This document shows positions 1-5,170 of a DNA stretch of 8,047 nucleotides, one piece after another. The first letter of the stretch is position 1. Every line of letters begins with the position of its first letter. The stretch is from Chloroflexota bacterium. Its GTDB lineage: Bacteria > Chloroflexota > Dehalococcoidia > DSTF01 > RBG-16-68-14. Where the stretch lies: positions 1-8,047 of the forward strand of contig JADFRJ010000097.1 in assembly GCA_022561355.1 (NCBI GenBank), read 5' to 3'. The notes under the pieces are model-generated. The model had not been told where the DNA came from and did no database searches. It worked only from the letters and a program-made list of their open reading frames with translations. Made by a program: the position numbers and the translations under genes.

Positions 1-1
1 G

Positions 2-622
2 GTTCTGAACGTCTCCAAGAAGTTCCTTCATTCACCGGAGATCATCCAGACGAAGGCGGAAGACGGCGGGCCAGACATCGACCACGTCGTCTACGAGACA
101 TTCGGCGGCGGCAAGTTCGAAGTGCTCCGCCGCCTGCTCGATGAGGAGATCGAAGGCTCTACGCTCGTGTTCGGCCGGACCAAGCGAGGCGTGAACCGTC
201 TCTACACGAAGCTGTCCAAGCTCGGCTACAAGGTCGGCGAACTCCAGGGCGACCTGAACCAGCAGCAGCGCGACCGTGTCTTGACGCGCTTCCGGGAGCG
301 GAAGACGCCGGTCCTCGTGGCCACAAACGTGGCCGCGCGCGGGCTCGACGTGTTGCATATCGAGCGAGTGATCAACTACGACGTGCCCGAGAGCCACGAT
401 CTGTTCACGCATCGCATTGGACGAACGGGCAGGATGGGACGGCAAGGCCTGGCGATCACGCTGCTGGGCGCCGAGGACCTGGCGAAGTTCCACGAAATCG
501 AGCGTGGGTTGGGCCGCAAGCTGCCCCGGATGACCGCGGACGGCAAGATCGTTCAGCCGCCGGTCCCCCTCCGTCGCAACGGACGCCGCATGGGCGGCTT
601 GGGCCGTCGCGTGAAGCGTTAG
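2..622 (+). CDS. DEAD-box ATP-dependent RNA helicase, C-terminal part (5' end outside window)
   Basis: This is the RecA2 (helicase C) half of a DEAD-box RNA helicase, an ATP-driven enzyme that unwinds short RNA duplexes during ribosome assembly or RNA decay. The frame is open from base 2, so the start lies outside the window; 206 residues are visible. Counting from base 2, motif IV is LVFGRTK (about 55-61). GDLNQQQRDRVLTRF follows (about 83-97), then VLVATNVAARGLDV with motif Va (about 104-117), then HRIGRTGR, motif VI with its arginine finger (about 137-144). The tail is short, basic and rich in Gly and Arg (ends GLGRRVKR), unlike the long RNA-binding tails of DbpA or CsdA, so it is closer to RhlE-like or generic members. 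The GTG at base 122 falls inside the domain and is not a real start. The family is certain; the subfamily is not, so no gene symbol is given. Confidence 0.95.
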   Translation, partial: VLNVSKKFLHSPEIIQTKAEDGGPDIDHVVYETFGGGKFEVLRRLLDEEIEGSTLVFGRTKRGVNRLYTKLSKLGYKVGELQGDLNQQQRDRVLTRFRERKTPVLVATNVAARGLDVLHIERVINYDVPESHDLFTHRIGRTGRMGRQGLAITLLGAEDLAKFHEIERGLGRKLPRMTADGKIVQPPVPLRRNGRRMGGLGRRVKR

Positions 623-678
623 GCCGGCCTCCCGGTCGGCGGCCCGCAATCGGCGGGCTTGGAGTTGCTACGCAACTC
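623..678 (+). terminator. Three consecutive GC-rich hairpins after the helicase stop
   Basis: Immediately after the helicase stop codon are three stem-loops. The first is 623-629 with 634-640 (7 bp including one G-T, loop TCCC). The second is GCCCGC 642-647 with GCGGGC 653-658 (6 bp). The third is GAGTTGC 662-668 with GCAACTC 672-678 (7 bp, loop TAC). There is no real T-tract, only TT after the second stem, so this is not a canonical intrinsic terminator. It may be a transcript-end stabiliser or a weak or Rho-assisted terminator. Confidence 0.45.
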
Positions 679-756
679 TTGGCACGACGTCCACTATAAC
701 TTCTGCCGACGCCATCAGACGCTCGGCAGTACCCGCGCTGGCAGATTCGTGGCTTA

Positions 757-831
757 GCATCGTTCGGCTCACACAGACTCGACACTGGAGCCATAAGCGA
801 TGCAAGCTTAGGGCCCCCGAACGATCTCCAG
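757..831. repeat. Crossing inverted repeats in the helicase/deacetylase gap
   Basis: ATCGTTCGG (759-767) is the reverse complement of CCGAACGAT (817-825). CTGGAG (785-790) is the reverse complement of CTCCAG (826-831). The two pairings interleave, which in RNA would be pseudoknot-like. GCATCG (757-762) also has an inverted copy CGATGC (798-803). The short arms could be chance; no known RNA family is recognised, and the rest of 679-885 shows no gene. Confidence 0.25.
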
Positions 832-837
832 CTCGAC

Positions 838-851
838 GCGAGACGTCTCGC
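838..851. repeat. Perfect 14-bp palindrome downstream of the deacetylase gene
   Basis: GCGAGACGTCTCGC is a perfect palindrome ending 34 bases beyond the deacetylase stop codon on the minus strand. It could be the 3' hairpin of that transcript or a protein-binding site. No T-tract follows on either strand, so a simple intrinsic terminator is unlikely. Confidence 0.4.
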
Positions 852-885
852 ATCGTTCACATTTACATAGCTAACACCGCGCGAT

Positions 886-1746
886 TTATTTTTCCTGCCA
901 CACCGCTTGGAGTGGTTGGTAGCTGAGCAGGATGATGCCCTCCTGCTCGATGATGGCGCGGGCTTCGGTGGAGATAGCAAAGTCAAAATCGGCCTGGCGC
1001 ACGGACCAGCCTTCCGGCTCGATGGTCTGTAATTCGGGTGTGCCGAGGCCGGGATGCAGCGCCCACTCGCTCAGCCCCGCCGGGAGGTCGCGCAGCAATT
1101 GGGCGAACTGCGCCGGTTTGGTCGCGGTGTCGAAGGCGTAGCTGTCCAGAAAGTCGAAGTCGTTGGTGGCCAGGCCCTGCCGCTGCACTTTGTCAATTAG
1201 AGGTCGCTCGCGGACGCGCAGGGCGAGGCCGTATTCCTTCGCCAGACCGAACATCACGTCGAAGATATCAGGCCTGAGGTGGATGCGGATGGAATGCCAA
1301 TCCAGGTGGGTCGGCATGAGGCCCGCCGCCAGAACCGTGTCGATCTGGGCACTGAATTCCACTTCCAACTCGTCCAGGCGAGCACGAGCAAGAAACTCGG
1401 CAATGCGATGCCAGTTGTAGAAATTGCCCGTCTCGTCCACCAGCGAGGAGACGTGCTCCTGGCAACTGATTGGCTTCCAACGATAGTGGAGGCTGTCGCC
1501 CACGGCGGTCAGGTGAACGCCAAACGGGATGTCGGGATGGGCGGCCAGCCACTGCATCGCGTGGGGGGCCCAGGCACAAGGAACCATCAAGGTCGTGGAT
1601 GTGACCACCCCTTCCGTGAGCGAGCGCGTTATCGCCGCGTTGGCGGCATGGCACATGCCAAAGTCGTCGGCGTTGATGATCAACAAGCGGGCGTCGGCGG
1701 GATAGCCGAGCAACCGGTTGGTATGACGCTGGGTGGGTTGGCTCAT
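886..1746 (-). CDS. YdjC/ChbG/HpnK-family carbohydrate deacetylase
   Basis: This is a predicted metal-dependent deacetylase of the YdjC fold. Relatives remove N-acetyl groups from chitooligosaccharides (ChbG) or from a hopanoid glycoside (HpnK). With the start at 1746 the protein has 286 residues, normal for the family. Metal and active-site motifs are in order: NADDFG (25-30) with the catalytic Asp pair, GVHLT (76-80), PTHLDWH (145-151) and WALHPG (228-233). The third motif reads HLDWHSIRIH instead of the usual HLDSHHHVH, so one family histidine may be replaced. An in-frame ATG at 1764 would add six residues, but ATG 1746 has AGGAACGGAG just ahead of it and is preferred. No signal peptide is seen, so it is probably cytoplasmic. 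It stands alone, with no sugar transporter or hydrolase beside it to reveal the substrate. Family call is firm; the exact substrate is unknown. Confidence 0.9.
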   Translation of the reverse strand: MSQPTQRHTNRLLGYPADARLLIINADDFGMCHAANAAITRSLTEGVVTSTTLMVPCAWAPHAMQWLAAHPDIPFGVHLTAVGDSLHYRWKPISCQEHVSSLVDETGNFYNWHRIAEFLARARLDELEVEFSAQIDTVLAAGLMPTHLDWHSIRIHLRPDIFDVMFGLAKEYGLALRVRERPLIDKVQRQGLATNDFDFLDSYAFDTATKPAQFAQLLRDLPAGLSEWALHPGLGTPELQTIEPEGWSVRQADFDFAISTEARAIIEQEGIILLSYQPLQAVWQEK

Positions 1747-1841
1747 CGCTCCGTTCCTGATCATGTTTATTTAGTTCGACAGCCATCGTGTGCTGAACCG
1801 ACTGGCGCAGAGCGGCATCAAACCGGAACCGCAGCTCGATT

Positions 1842-1849
1842 ATTGTATA
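1842..1849 (-). promoter_or_regulatory. Possible -10 element of the deacetylase gene
   Basis: On the minus strand TATACAAT lies about 95 bases before ATG 1746 in otherwise GC-rich DNA. A TTGATG further upstream is about 20 bases away, longer than the usual 16-18, so the -35 match is poor. This is the only AT-rich -10-like sequence I see for this gene. Confidence 0.25.
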
Positions 1850-1891
1850 CGACACGCGCCTAGCTAGGACATCAACGACATCGCTAACACC

Positions 1892-1917
1892 AGTGCAATC
1901 ATCCCACTGATTGCACT
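1892..1917. repeat. Perfect 10-bp inverted repeat, 6-base loop
   Basis: AGTGCAATCA (1892-1901) and TGATTGCACT (1908-1917) are perfect reverse complements separated by TCCCAC. There is no T-tract on either side, so it is not an evident intrinsic terminator. It lies upstream of the deacetylase and of its possible -10 element, and could be an operator or an RNA hairpin. Confidence 0.5.
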
Positions 1918-2067
1918 CATTCGCCTCGGCGTCATCATCGCCGTTATCGCGCAAATCAGGCCCTTGAAGGACCGCTGTGAAAGCAACGGAGAGGAGGACC
2001 CTTGGTAGTGGGTCAATTTGAAACCGACCAGCCCGACATGACTACCACCGCCTCTTGACAGCATGGC

Positions 2068-2105
2068 CGGGAGCGGTCAGAGTTGGGCTATGCCTGACCG
2101 CCCCG
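2068..2105. repeat. Long stem-loop, 12 bp with one bulge
   Basis: CGGGaGCGGTCAG (2068-2080, bulged A at 2072) pairs with CTGACCGCCCCG (2094-2105) around a 13-base loop. The stem is GC-rich and stable. It lies about 95 bases before the lipoprotein start at 2201 and may be in its 5' leader or mark the end of an upstream transcript. No U-tract follows. Confidence 0.45.
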
Positions 2106-2200
2106 TGAAGCGCTAGGCGCTGCCTTGACCCGACGCTCGGCCCCCAACACTTCGTCCACTACACCTTCTTTCGCAGCTGGCGTGGTACCGTAAGTGCGCT

Positions 2201-2875
2201 ATGGGGCGGTTGACCCTGCTGTTCGTGTCTGCTCTAGTCTTGGCGCTGGTTACGGTCGCTTGTGCTGGCGAGGGGGCCAATCGCGTGCTCCCAACTTCGA
2301 CCGACGCGGAACCTCCGAACGAACGCATAGATCCCTTCAATCCCCTGATCGATGCTGAACGGAGTGAGCTATCGATATGCGTTACTGGGGAGGGCGGCTA
2401 CGTTTCCGATACGAGCGATATTGCCAGGGTAGAGACGGCCCTTAATGACGGCCTCGCGAAGCACGACGGACTACCTACCGAATACGAGAGCAGGAGTGTG
2501 ACAGAGGGCTGTCCCCCAACGCGTGTACCAATTGGGGTTGCCACGAGCGGACCCGGCGCGTACGGCAGGCCGGTCGACACTCCCAGCAAGCATTTCATGT
2601 TCGTCTACCTGCTACCGGAGGCCACATACCACGCCACGTTTCCCATTGGAGAGAGATACTCGCTTGGAAGCGCTGAGCACGTGTGCAGTGGCGACACGTG
2701 CGAGAGAGCCACGTTCGGCCTGTACCTGCCATCTAATGCTGACCCAAGCGATATTGAGCGGGCGCTGCTGGAAGCCCTGCGTCTGGTTCCAGGAACGCCG
2801 CTTATTAACGTGGAACTGACACCTGGCTTCGAAGAGGACGGTGGGATTTACTATCCGCCCACACCAGCGCCCTAG
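2201..2875 (+). CDS. Lipoprotein of unknown function with four cysteines in the exported part
   Basis: This 224-residue protein starts with a lipoprotein signal: M-G-R, a hydrophobic core through residue 20, and a lipobox-like VTVAC with the candidate lipidated Cys at 21. Thr at -3 is tolerated but not ideal. After a short Pro/Thr/Glu-rich linker (about 22-45) the exported domain contains Cys60, Cys104, Cys162 and Cys167, enough for two disulfides. A predicted helix with LEALRLVPG lies near residues 190-198, and the end is Pro/Tyr-rich. I recognise no family or catalytic motif. The start has no strong ribosome-binding site, but the signal peptide begins exactly at this ATG. It seems to be monocistronic: a separate promoter lies 49 bases after its stop. 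The gene is clearly real by composition and signal; its role is unknown. Confidence 0.8.
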   Translation: MGRLTLLFVSALVLALVTVACAGEGANRVLPTSTDAEPPNERIDPFNPLIDAERSELSICVTGEGGYVSDTSDIARVETALNDGLAKHDGLPTEYESRSVTEGCPPTRVPIGVATSGPGAYGRPVDTPSKHFMFVYLLPEATYHATFPIGERYSLGSAEHVCSGDTCERATFGLYLPSNADPSDIERALLEALRLVPGTPLINVELTPGFEEDGGIYYPPTPAP

Positions 2876-2923
2876 CAAGGGGAGATTGCTTAACCGCGTC
2901 CCACTACCATCCACCGCCAGCGC

Positions 2924-2952
2924 TTGACAGTAGGCGGTACCTCTGAGATACT
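2924..2952 (+). promoter_or_regulatory. Sigma-70-type promoter
   Basis: A perfect TTGACA (-35, 2924-2929) is followed after exactly 17 bases by GATACT (-10, 2947-2952). The -10 matches 4 of 6 positions of TATAAT, including the key second A and last T. Transcription would start near A2959. It is the best promoter in the window and points toward the structured leader and the Hsp70-like gene. Confidence 0.65.
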
Positions 2953-2958
2953 GGCTGC

Positions 2959-3066
2959 ACCTGAGATGAGGAAATGCTTCTAGGCTGGAAACGACCGCCG
3001 GTCGTCCTGCGGGACGGTCGGCATGGATGTTACCCCACCCGTTGTCTATTCGGCAACGGGTTTTTG
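2959..3066 (+). ncRNA. Candidate structured leader or small RNA (promoter to terminator, about 108 nt)
   Basis: This is the predicted transcript between the promoter and the intrinsic terminator. It can form ACGACC 2991-2996 with GGTCGT 3000-3005, or a longer 10-bp stem 2998-3007 with 3012-3021 (two G-U pairs, loop TGCG). The two use the same bases and exclude each other. The terminator hairpin follows at 3037-3061. Alternating structures before a terminator are typical of attenuators and riboswitches, but I see no sequence complementary to the terminator arm and recognise no known riboswitch. A free-standing small RNA is equally possible. A 67-codon frame starting at ATG 2974 runs through the terminator; its spacing to GAGG is only 2 bases, so translation is doubtful. 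Confidence 0.4.
3037..3065 (+). terminator. Intrinsic (Rho-independent) terminator
   Basis: ACCCGTTG (3037-3044) pairs perfectly with CAACGGGT (3054-3061) around a 9-base loop and runs straight into TTTTTGTTT. This is the textbook form. It lies about 80 bases after the predicted transcription start and 130 bases before the Hsp70-like gene, so it either ends a short RNA or conditionally ends the gene's leader. It could also stop read-through from the upstream lipoprotein gene. Confidence 0.8.
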
Positions 3067-3129
3067 TTTGCCCAAAAGCGCAGGTTTCTGTTTGCCCAAA
3101 ACCGCGGGTTTTCGTTTGCTCAGAAATCG
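3058..3129. repeat. Three tandem 24-bp direct repeats
   Basis: Copies lie at 3058-3081, 3082-3105 and 3106-3129 with no spacer. Copies 1 and 2 agree at 21 of 24 positions and copy 3 is degenerate (17 of 24 to copy 1, 15 of 24 to copy 2). The shared core is GGTTTnnGTTTGCyCArAA. Each copy contains TTTGCCCAAA or a variant, itself an imperfect dyad (TTTG..CAAA), at 3067, 3091 and 3115, an exact 24-base period. The unit is a multiple of three, so one frame reads as an octapeptide repeat like GFLFAQKR. The first copy overlaps the terminator's 3' arm and T-tract. Likely roles are repeated protein-binding sites or a slipped-strand duplication. Confidence 0.7.
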
Positions 3130-3186
3130 GCGCGCGGTCCGCCTCAAATCACCTATCTGAACCAAGCCAACGCGTAACGTAGAGAT

Positions 3187-3193
3187 GAGGTGA
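3187..3193 (+). promoter_or_regulatory. Ribosome-binding site deciding the Hsp70-like start
   Basis: GAGGTGA matches the 16S anti-Shine-Dalgarno over seven bases. Its GAGG core sits 5 bases before ATG 3196. It overlaps the alternative GTG at 3190, which makes the GTG start unlikely. Confidence 0.65.
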
Positions 3194-3195
3194 GC

Positions 3196-4536
3196 ATGCT
3201 TAGCATTGGAATTGATTTCGGGACGTCCAACTCGAGCGTCGCCGTGTACGATGGCCAGACGGTAAAGCTCCTGGAGCTGGACACTCACGCGAAAGACAGG
3301 CGCGTGATGCGCTCGCTGTTGTACATCCCGCGCGATGGCGAGATCGTCGCGGGACAGCGCGCGCTCGACCTGTACACAGAGCAGAACACCGGGCGGGAGG
3401 TGAAGATGGAGCGGCATTCCCTTGGCGAGATAACGATGACGTTCTCAGAGATGGAGGTCGTGAAGGAGGCGTACGCGATGGTGGACGTGAACGAGCCAGG
3501 CCGCCTGTTCCAGTCGTTGAAGCGCTTCCTGGCGATGACGTCGTTCAAGAAGACGGACGTGTTCGGCACAGAGTACAGCCTGGAGGAGCTGGTGGCGACG
3601 CTGGCGCAGCAGATTCTACGCGCCGCTGAAGCAGCGCTCGGCAGCAAGATCAGCTCCCTGGTGGTGGGGAGGCCTGTCCGCTTCGACGATGACGATGAGA
3701 AGGATCAGAGCGCGCTGGCCAAGCTGAAAGACGCATGGGGACGGGTGGGCGTCGACGAGGTCCGCTTCATGGAGGAGCCGGTCGCGGCCGCCCACCATCA
3801 CGCTGCGGAAGCGAGGCTCGTAACGGGCACGCGCTTCCTCGTCTTCGACTTCGGAGGCGGCACGCTCGATATCACCGTGGCAGAAGCGCGGGGCGATTCG
3901 ATCGACGTGCTGGCGACGGGTGGTGTGCCGATTGGTGGGGACCTGCTGGACTCCCGGATCATGGAGACGCGTATCGCGCCGCAGTTTGGCCGGGGGGCGC
4001 ACTACGAACCGGAAGGGTTGCCGGTTCCGTCGCACATCCTCTCGCGGCTGCGGACGTGGCAGACGATTGTGGAGCTGAACCGCCCGGACCGGCTCGAGAT
4101 CATCCGCGACGCGCGCAGGAGATCGGACTCGCCACGGGAGCTGGCCGCGCTCGAATCGCTCGTGACGCGCAACCACGGGCTGGAGCTGTTCAGAGCCATC
4201 GAGCGGGCGAAGATCGCGCTCTCAGACGAGGAGCAGGCCGAGGTGCGGCTTCAGGCCGATGACATCGATCTGGCGGAAGGCATCACGCGGGACGAGTTCG
4301 AGGCGGCGATCGGCGCGCAGGTGAATTCAAGCAGAGTCTGCGTGCTCGACGCGGTCCGGCAGGCCGGCCTGGAACCAGAGGAGATCGCCCTGGTGATCAC
4401 CACGGGCGGCTCGTCGCTGATCCCCGTGTTTCGCAACGCGCTGCGAGAAGCGCTGCCCAACGCGAAGCTCACGGCTGCGGGCACATTCACCAGTGTAGCC
4501 GCGGGGCTGGCGCTGGCCGGAGGGACCGTGAAATGA
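3196..4536 (+). CDS. Hsp70-family ATPase, YegD-like, lacking the substrate-binding domain
   Basis: This 446-residue protein is an actin-fold ATPase of the Hsp70 family, the length of E. coli YegD (about 450) and far shorter than DnaK (about 640). Nucleotide-binding motifs are in order: phosphate-1 IGIDFGTSNSSVAV (4-17), the DnaK-like lysine segment SLKRFL (107-112) with Lys109, EEPVAAA connect-1 (193-199), phosphate-2 FLVFDFGGGTLDITV (214-228) and adenosine motif ITTGGSSLIPVF (401-412). The chain ends right after the ATPase fold (AGLALAGG), so there is no beta-sandwich substrate domain, lid or EEVD-like tail. ATP binding is well supported; chaperone activity is not, and YegD-type proteins have no settled role. 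No signal peptide or membrane segment is seen, so it is probably cytoplasmic. No dnaJ or grpE is adjacent. The upstream terminator and tandem repeats suggest conditional expression. A GTG at 3190 is an alternative start two residues longer. Confidence 0.93.
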   Translation: MLSIGIDFGTSNSSVAVYDGQTVKLLELDTHAKDRRVMRSLLYIPRDGEIVAGQRALDLYTEQNTGREVKMERHSLGEITMTFSEMEVVKEAYAMVDVNEPGRLFQSLKRFLAMTSFKKTDVFGTEYSLEELVATLAQQILRAAEAALGSKISSLVVGRPVRFDDDDEKDQSALAKLKDAWGRVGVDEVRFMEEPVAAAHHHAAEARLVTGTRFLVFDFGGGTLDITVAEARGDSIDVLATGGVPIGGDLLDSRIMETRIAPQFGRGAHYEPEGLPVPSHILSRLRTWQTIVELNRPDRLEIIRDARRRSDSPRELAALESLVTRNHGLELFRAIERAKIALSDEEQAEVRLQADDIDLAEGITRDEFEAAIGAQVNSSRVCVLDAVRQAGLEPEEIALVITTGGSSLIPVFRNALREALPNAKLTAAGTFTSVAAGLALAGGTVK

Positions 4537-4551
4537 GGCCATCCGGCCCTA

Positions 4552-4580
4552 GGCCTGCGTTCCGCGGCCCTCTATCTTCG
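4552..4580 (+). terminator. Candidate terminator after the Hsp70-like gene
   Basis: GGCC-T-GCG (4552-4559) pairs with CGC-GGCC (4563-4569), giving 7 bp with one bulged T and loop TTC. A pyrimidine-rich tail CTCTATCTTC follows. It starts 15 bases after the stop codon. The tail is weaker than a clean T-tract, so the call is tentative. Confidence 0.4.
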
Positions 4581-4632
4581 TATCTAAGAAGGTGCTGCTA
4601 CGCGGCATGCACGTACGAACTTGGAGGCAACT

Positions 4633-4737
4633 TTGGACGCAGGAGCAATTGTAGCGATGAGTTTGGGTCTGGTGACGATCTGGACCCTGATGATCTCCGC
4701 GATGGTCGCAACCTGGACCATGCGCGACAAGGGTTAA
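4633..4737 (+). CDS. Small single-pass membrane protein, 34 residues
   Basis: A short frame opens with TTG 4633, preceded at 5 bases by a perfect GGAGG (4623-4627). It encodes an acidic N-terminus (M-D-A-G), one continuous hydrophobic stretch (about residues 5-29, with AIVAMSLGLVTIWTL then ISAMVATWTM) and a charged C-terminus RDKG before TAA. The hydrophobic length fits one transmembrane helix, probably with the charged end in the cytoplasm. ATG 4657, with AGGAG 11 bases ahead, is a second possible start giving 26 residues. It follows the Hsp70-like gene by 96 bases in the same direction, with a possible terminator between them. I recognise no family. Small single-helix proteins often modulate membrane complexes, but nothing here names a partner. 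The strong ribosome site plus coherent topology is the main support. Confidence 0.55.
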   Translation: MDAGAIVAMSLGLVTIWTLMISAMVATWTMRDKG

Positions 4738-4890
4738 CCACCGACGCCACGCTTGGTCTGTCTGGTTCGCTGCCACTAATGCCCGCGCATGGTTCGCCGG
4801 CGGCGTCCGGGTGCTGCTTGGCCGGGCTGCGTCCCCTGGACTCCCCAGAGTCGTCAGACCGTCACCAGCCATCACATCGAAGCGCCGCTG
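4738..4890. other. Gap between the two small convergent membrane genes
   Basis: This 153-base GC-rich stretch carries a small hairpin, GACTC (4839-4843) with GAGTC (4848-4852), that could serve the ends of both transcripts. No T-tract and no credible gene are seen. Confidence 0.35.
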
Positions 4891-5073
4891 CTAGCGATTC
4901 ATCAGCGCGAAGGCCGCCAGGCCTACGAGGCCCAATCCGGTAACGATGTCCCAGTGAATGACACGCCCCAGCGCCAGGTTTGCTGGAATGGCGAGCGCCA
5001 AGACCGCGGCCATCATTGCTGCTCCTAGCATCAGAGCCCGCAACCACCGACCCCAAACTTCTCTCCTGTCCAT
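4891..5073 (-). CDS. Small two-pass membrane protein, 60 residues
   Basis: Starting at ATG 5073 the protein has a basic N-terminus (MDRREVWGRWLR). A first hydrophobic helix covers about residues 13-35 (LMLGAAMMAAVLALAIPANL). A short loop (GRVIHWD) leads to a second helix of about 42-58 (IVTGLGLVGLAAFALM), ending NR. The basic N-terminus and the ending imply both ends in the cytoplasm. The frame stays open up to an ATG at 5172, but that part is polar, compositionally unlike the rest, and overlaps the leader of the divergent lipoprotein gene, so 5073 is preferred. The ribosome site before 5073 is weak. The gene converges with the 34-residue membrane protein and is divergent from the propeller lipoprotein. 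No family is recognised. Confidence 0.6.
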   Translation of the reverse strand: MDRREVWGRWLRALMLGAAMMAAVLALAIPANLALGRVIHWDIVTGLGLVGLAAFALMNR

Positions 5074-5106
5074 TAGCCACAGCCTAGACTGGACCGTGCC
5101 CGGCAA

Positions 5107-5124
5107 CCGTGGTCGCGGCCACGG
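5107..5124. promoter_or_regulatory. 18-bp near-palindrome in the divergent intergenic region
   Basis: CCGTGGTCGCGGCCACGG is symmetric except for one T/G position per arm. It lies 34 bases upstream of the small membrane protein start (minus) and 89 bases upstream of the lipoprotein start (plus). That is an operator-like place for controlling either gene. It could instead be an RNA hairpin of one leader. Confidence 0.4.
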
Positions 5125-5129
5125 CTCTT

Positions 5130-5147
5130 GGTGAGACAGGTCACACC
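5130..5147. promoter_or_regulatory. Operator-like dyad GGTGnGAC-nn-GTCnCACC
   Basis: GGTGAGACAGGTCACACC is an inverted repeat with 7 matching bases per 8-base arm around a central AG. It is the size and symmetry typical of a dimeric repressor site. It sits 5 bases from the neighbouring 5107-5124 palindrome, between the two divergent genes. No regulator gene is present in the window. Confidence 0.4.
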
Positions 5148-5170
5148 GGCGATCCGAGTTGGGGCGCACC

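Larger units (their letters stand above)
1765..2200. other. 436-base intergenic region without a convincing gene
   Basis: This gap separates the deacetylase (minus) from the next lipoprotein (plus). It contains two strong hairpins, listed separately. A plus-strand frame at 1868-2008 is open and encodes a hydrophobic stretch followed by a charged tail (AQIRPLKDRCESNGEEDPW). It has no ATG, GTG or TTG in its first half and begins just after a stop codon, so it is at most a gene remnant. The overlapping minus-strand frame 1864-2064 ends hydrophobic but has no recognisable domain. No promoter with both elements well placed was found for the downstream gene. Confidence 0.5.

Noticed and set aside
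679..885. A possible tRNA or known structured RNA in the helicase/deacetylase gap
   Set aside because: No cloverleaf, T-loop signature or recognisable RNA family motif could be fitted on either strand.
1268..1954. Long minus-strand frame (228 codons) overlapping the deacetylase
   Set aside because: Its sequence is Arg/Pro/His-rich without domains and overlaps the deacetylase gene in another frame; it is a shadow of it.
1868..2008. Plus-strand hydrophobic frame as a functional small membrane gene
   Set aside because: It begins directly after a stop codon and has no ATG, GTG or TTG before the hydrophobic part; kept only as a possible remnant.
2002..2058. 18-codon TTG frame behind GAGGAGG (1991-1997)
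   Set aside because: The spacing is only 4 bases and the peptide is very short with no structure; a good Shine-Dalgarno match alone is weak evidence.
2055..2060. TTGACA as a -35 for the lipoprotein at 2201
   Set aside because: No -10-like hexamer lies 16-18 bases downstream; the nearest TA-containing candidate is about 28 bases away.
2105..2119. GTGAAGCGCTAGGC resembles the helicase gene's end (GTGAAGCGTTAGGC near 611), suggesting a duplicated gene tail
   Set aside because: The match covers only about 14 bases and no other helicase sequence is found nearby.
2974..3177. A 67-codon frame from ATG 2974 through the terminator and tandem repeats
   Set aside because: GAGG is only 2 bases from the ATG, the frame runs through a textbook terminator, and its repetitive C-terminal half is explained by DNA repeats whose unit is a multiple of three.
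4541..4551. ATCCGGCCCTA occurs just after two stop codons (4541-4551 and 6472-6482)
   Set aside because: An 11-base match in 8 kb of GC-rich DNA is expected by chance several times; the similar position may be coincidence.
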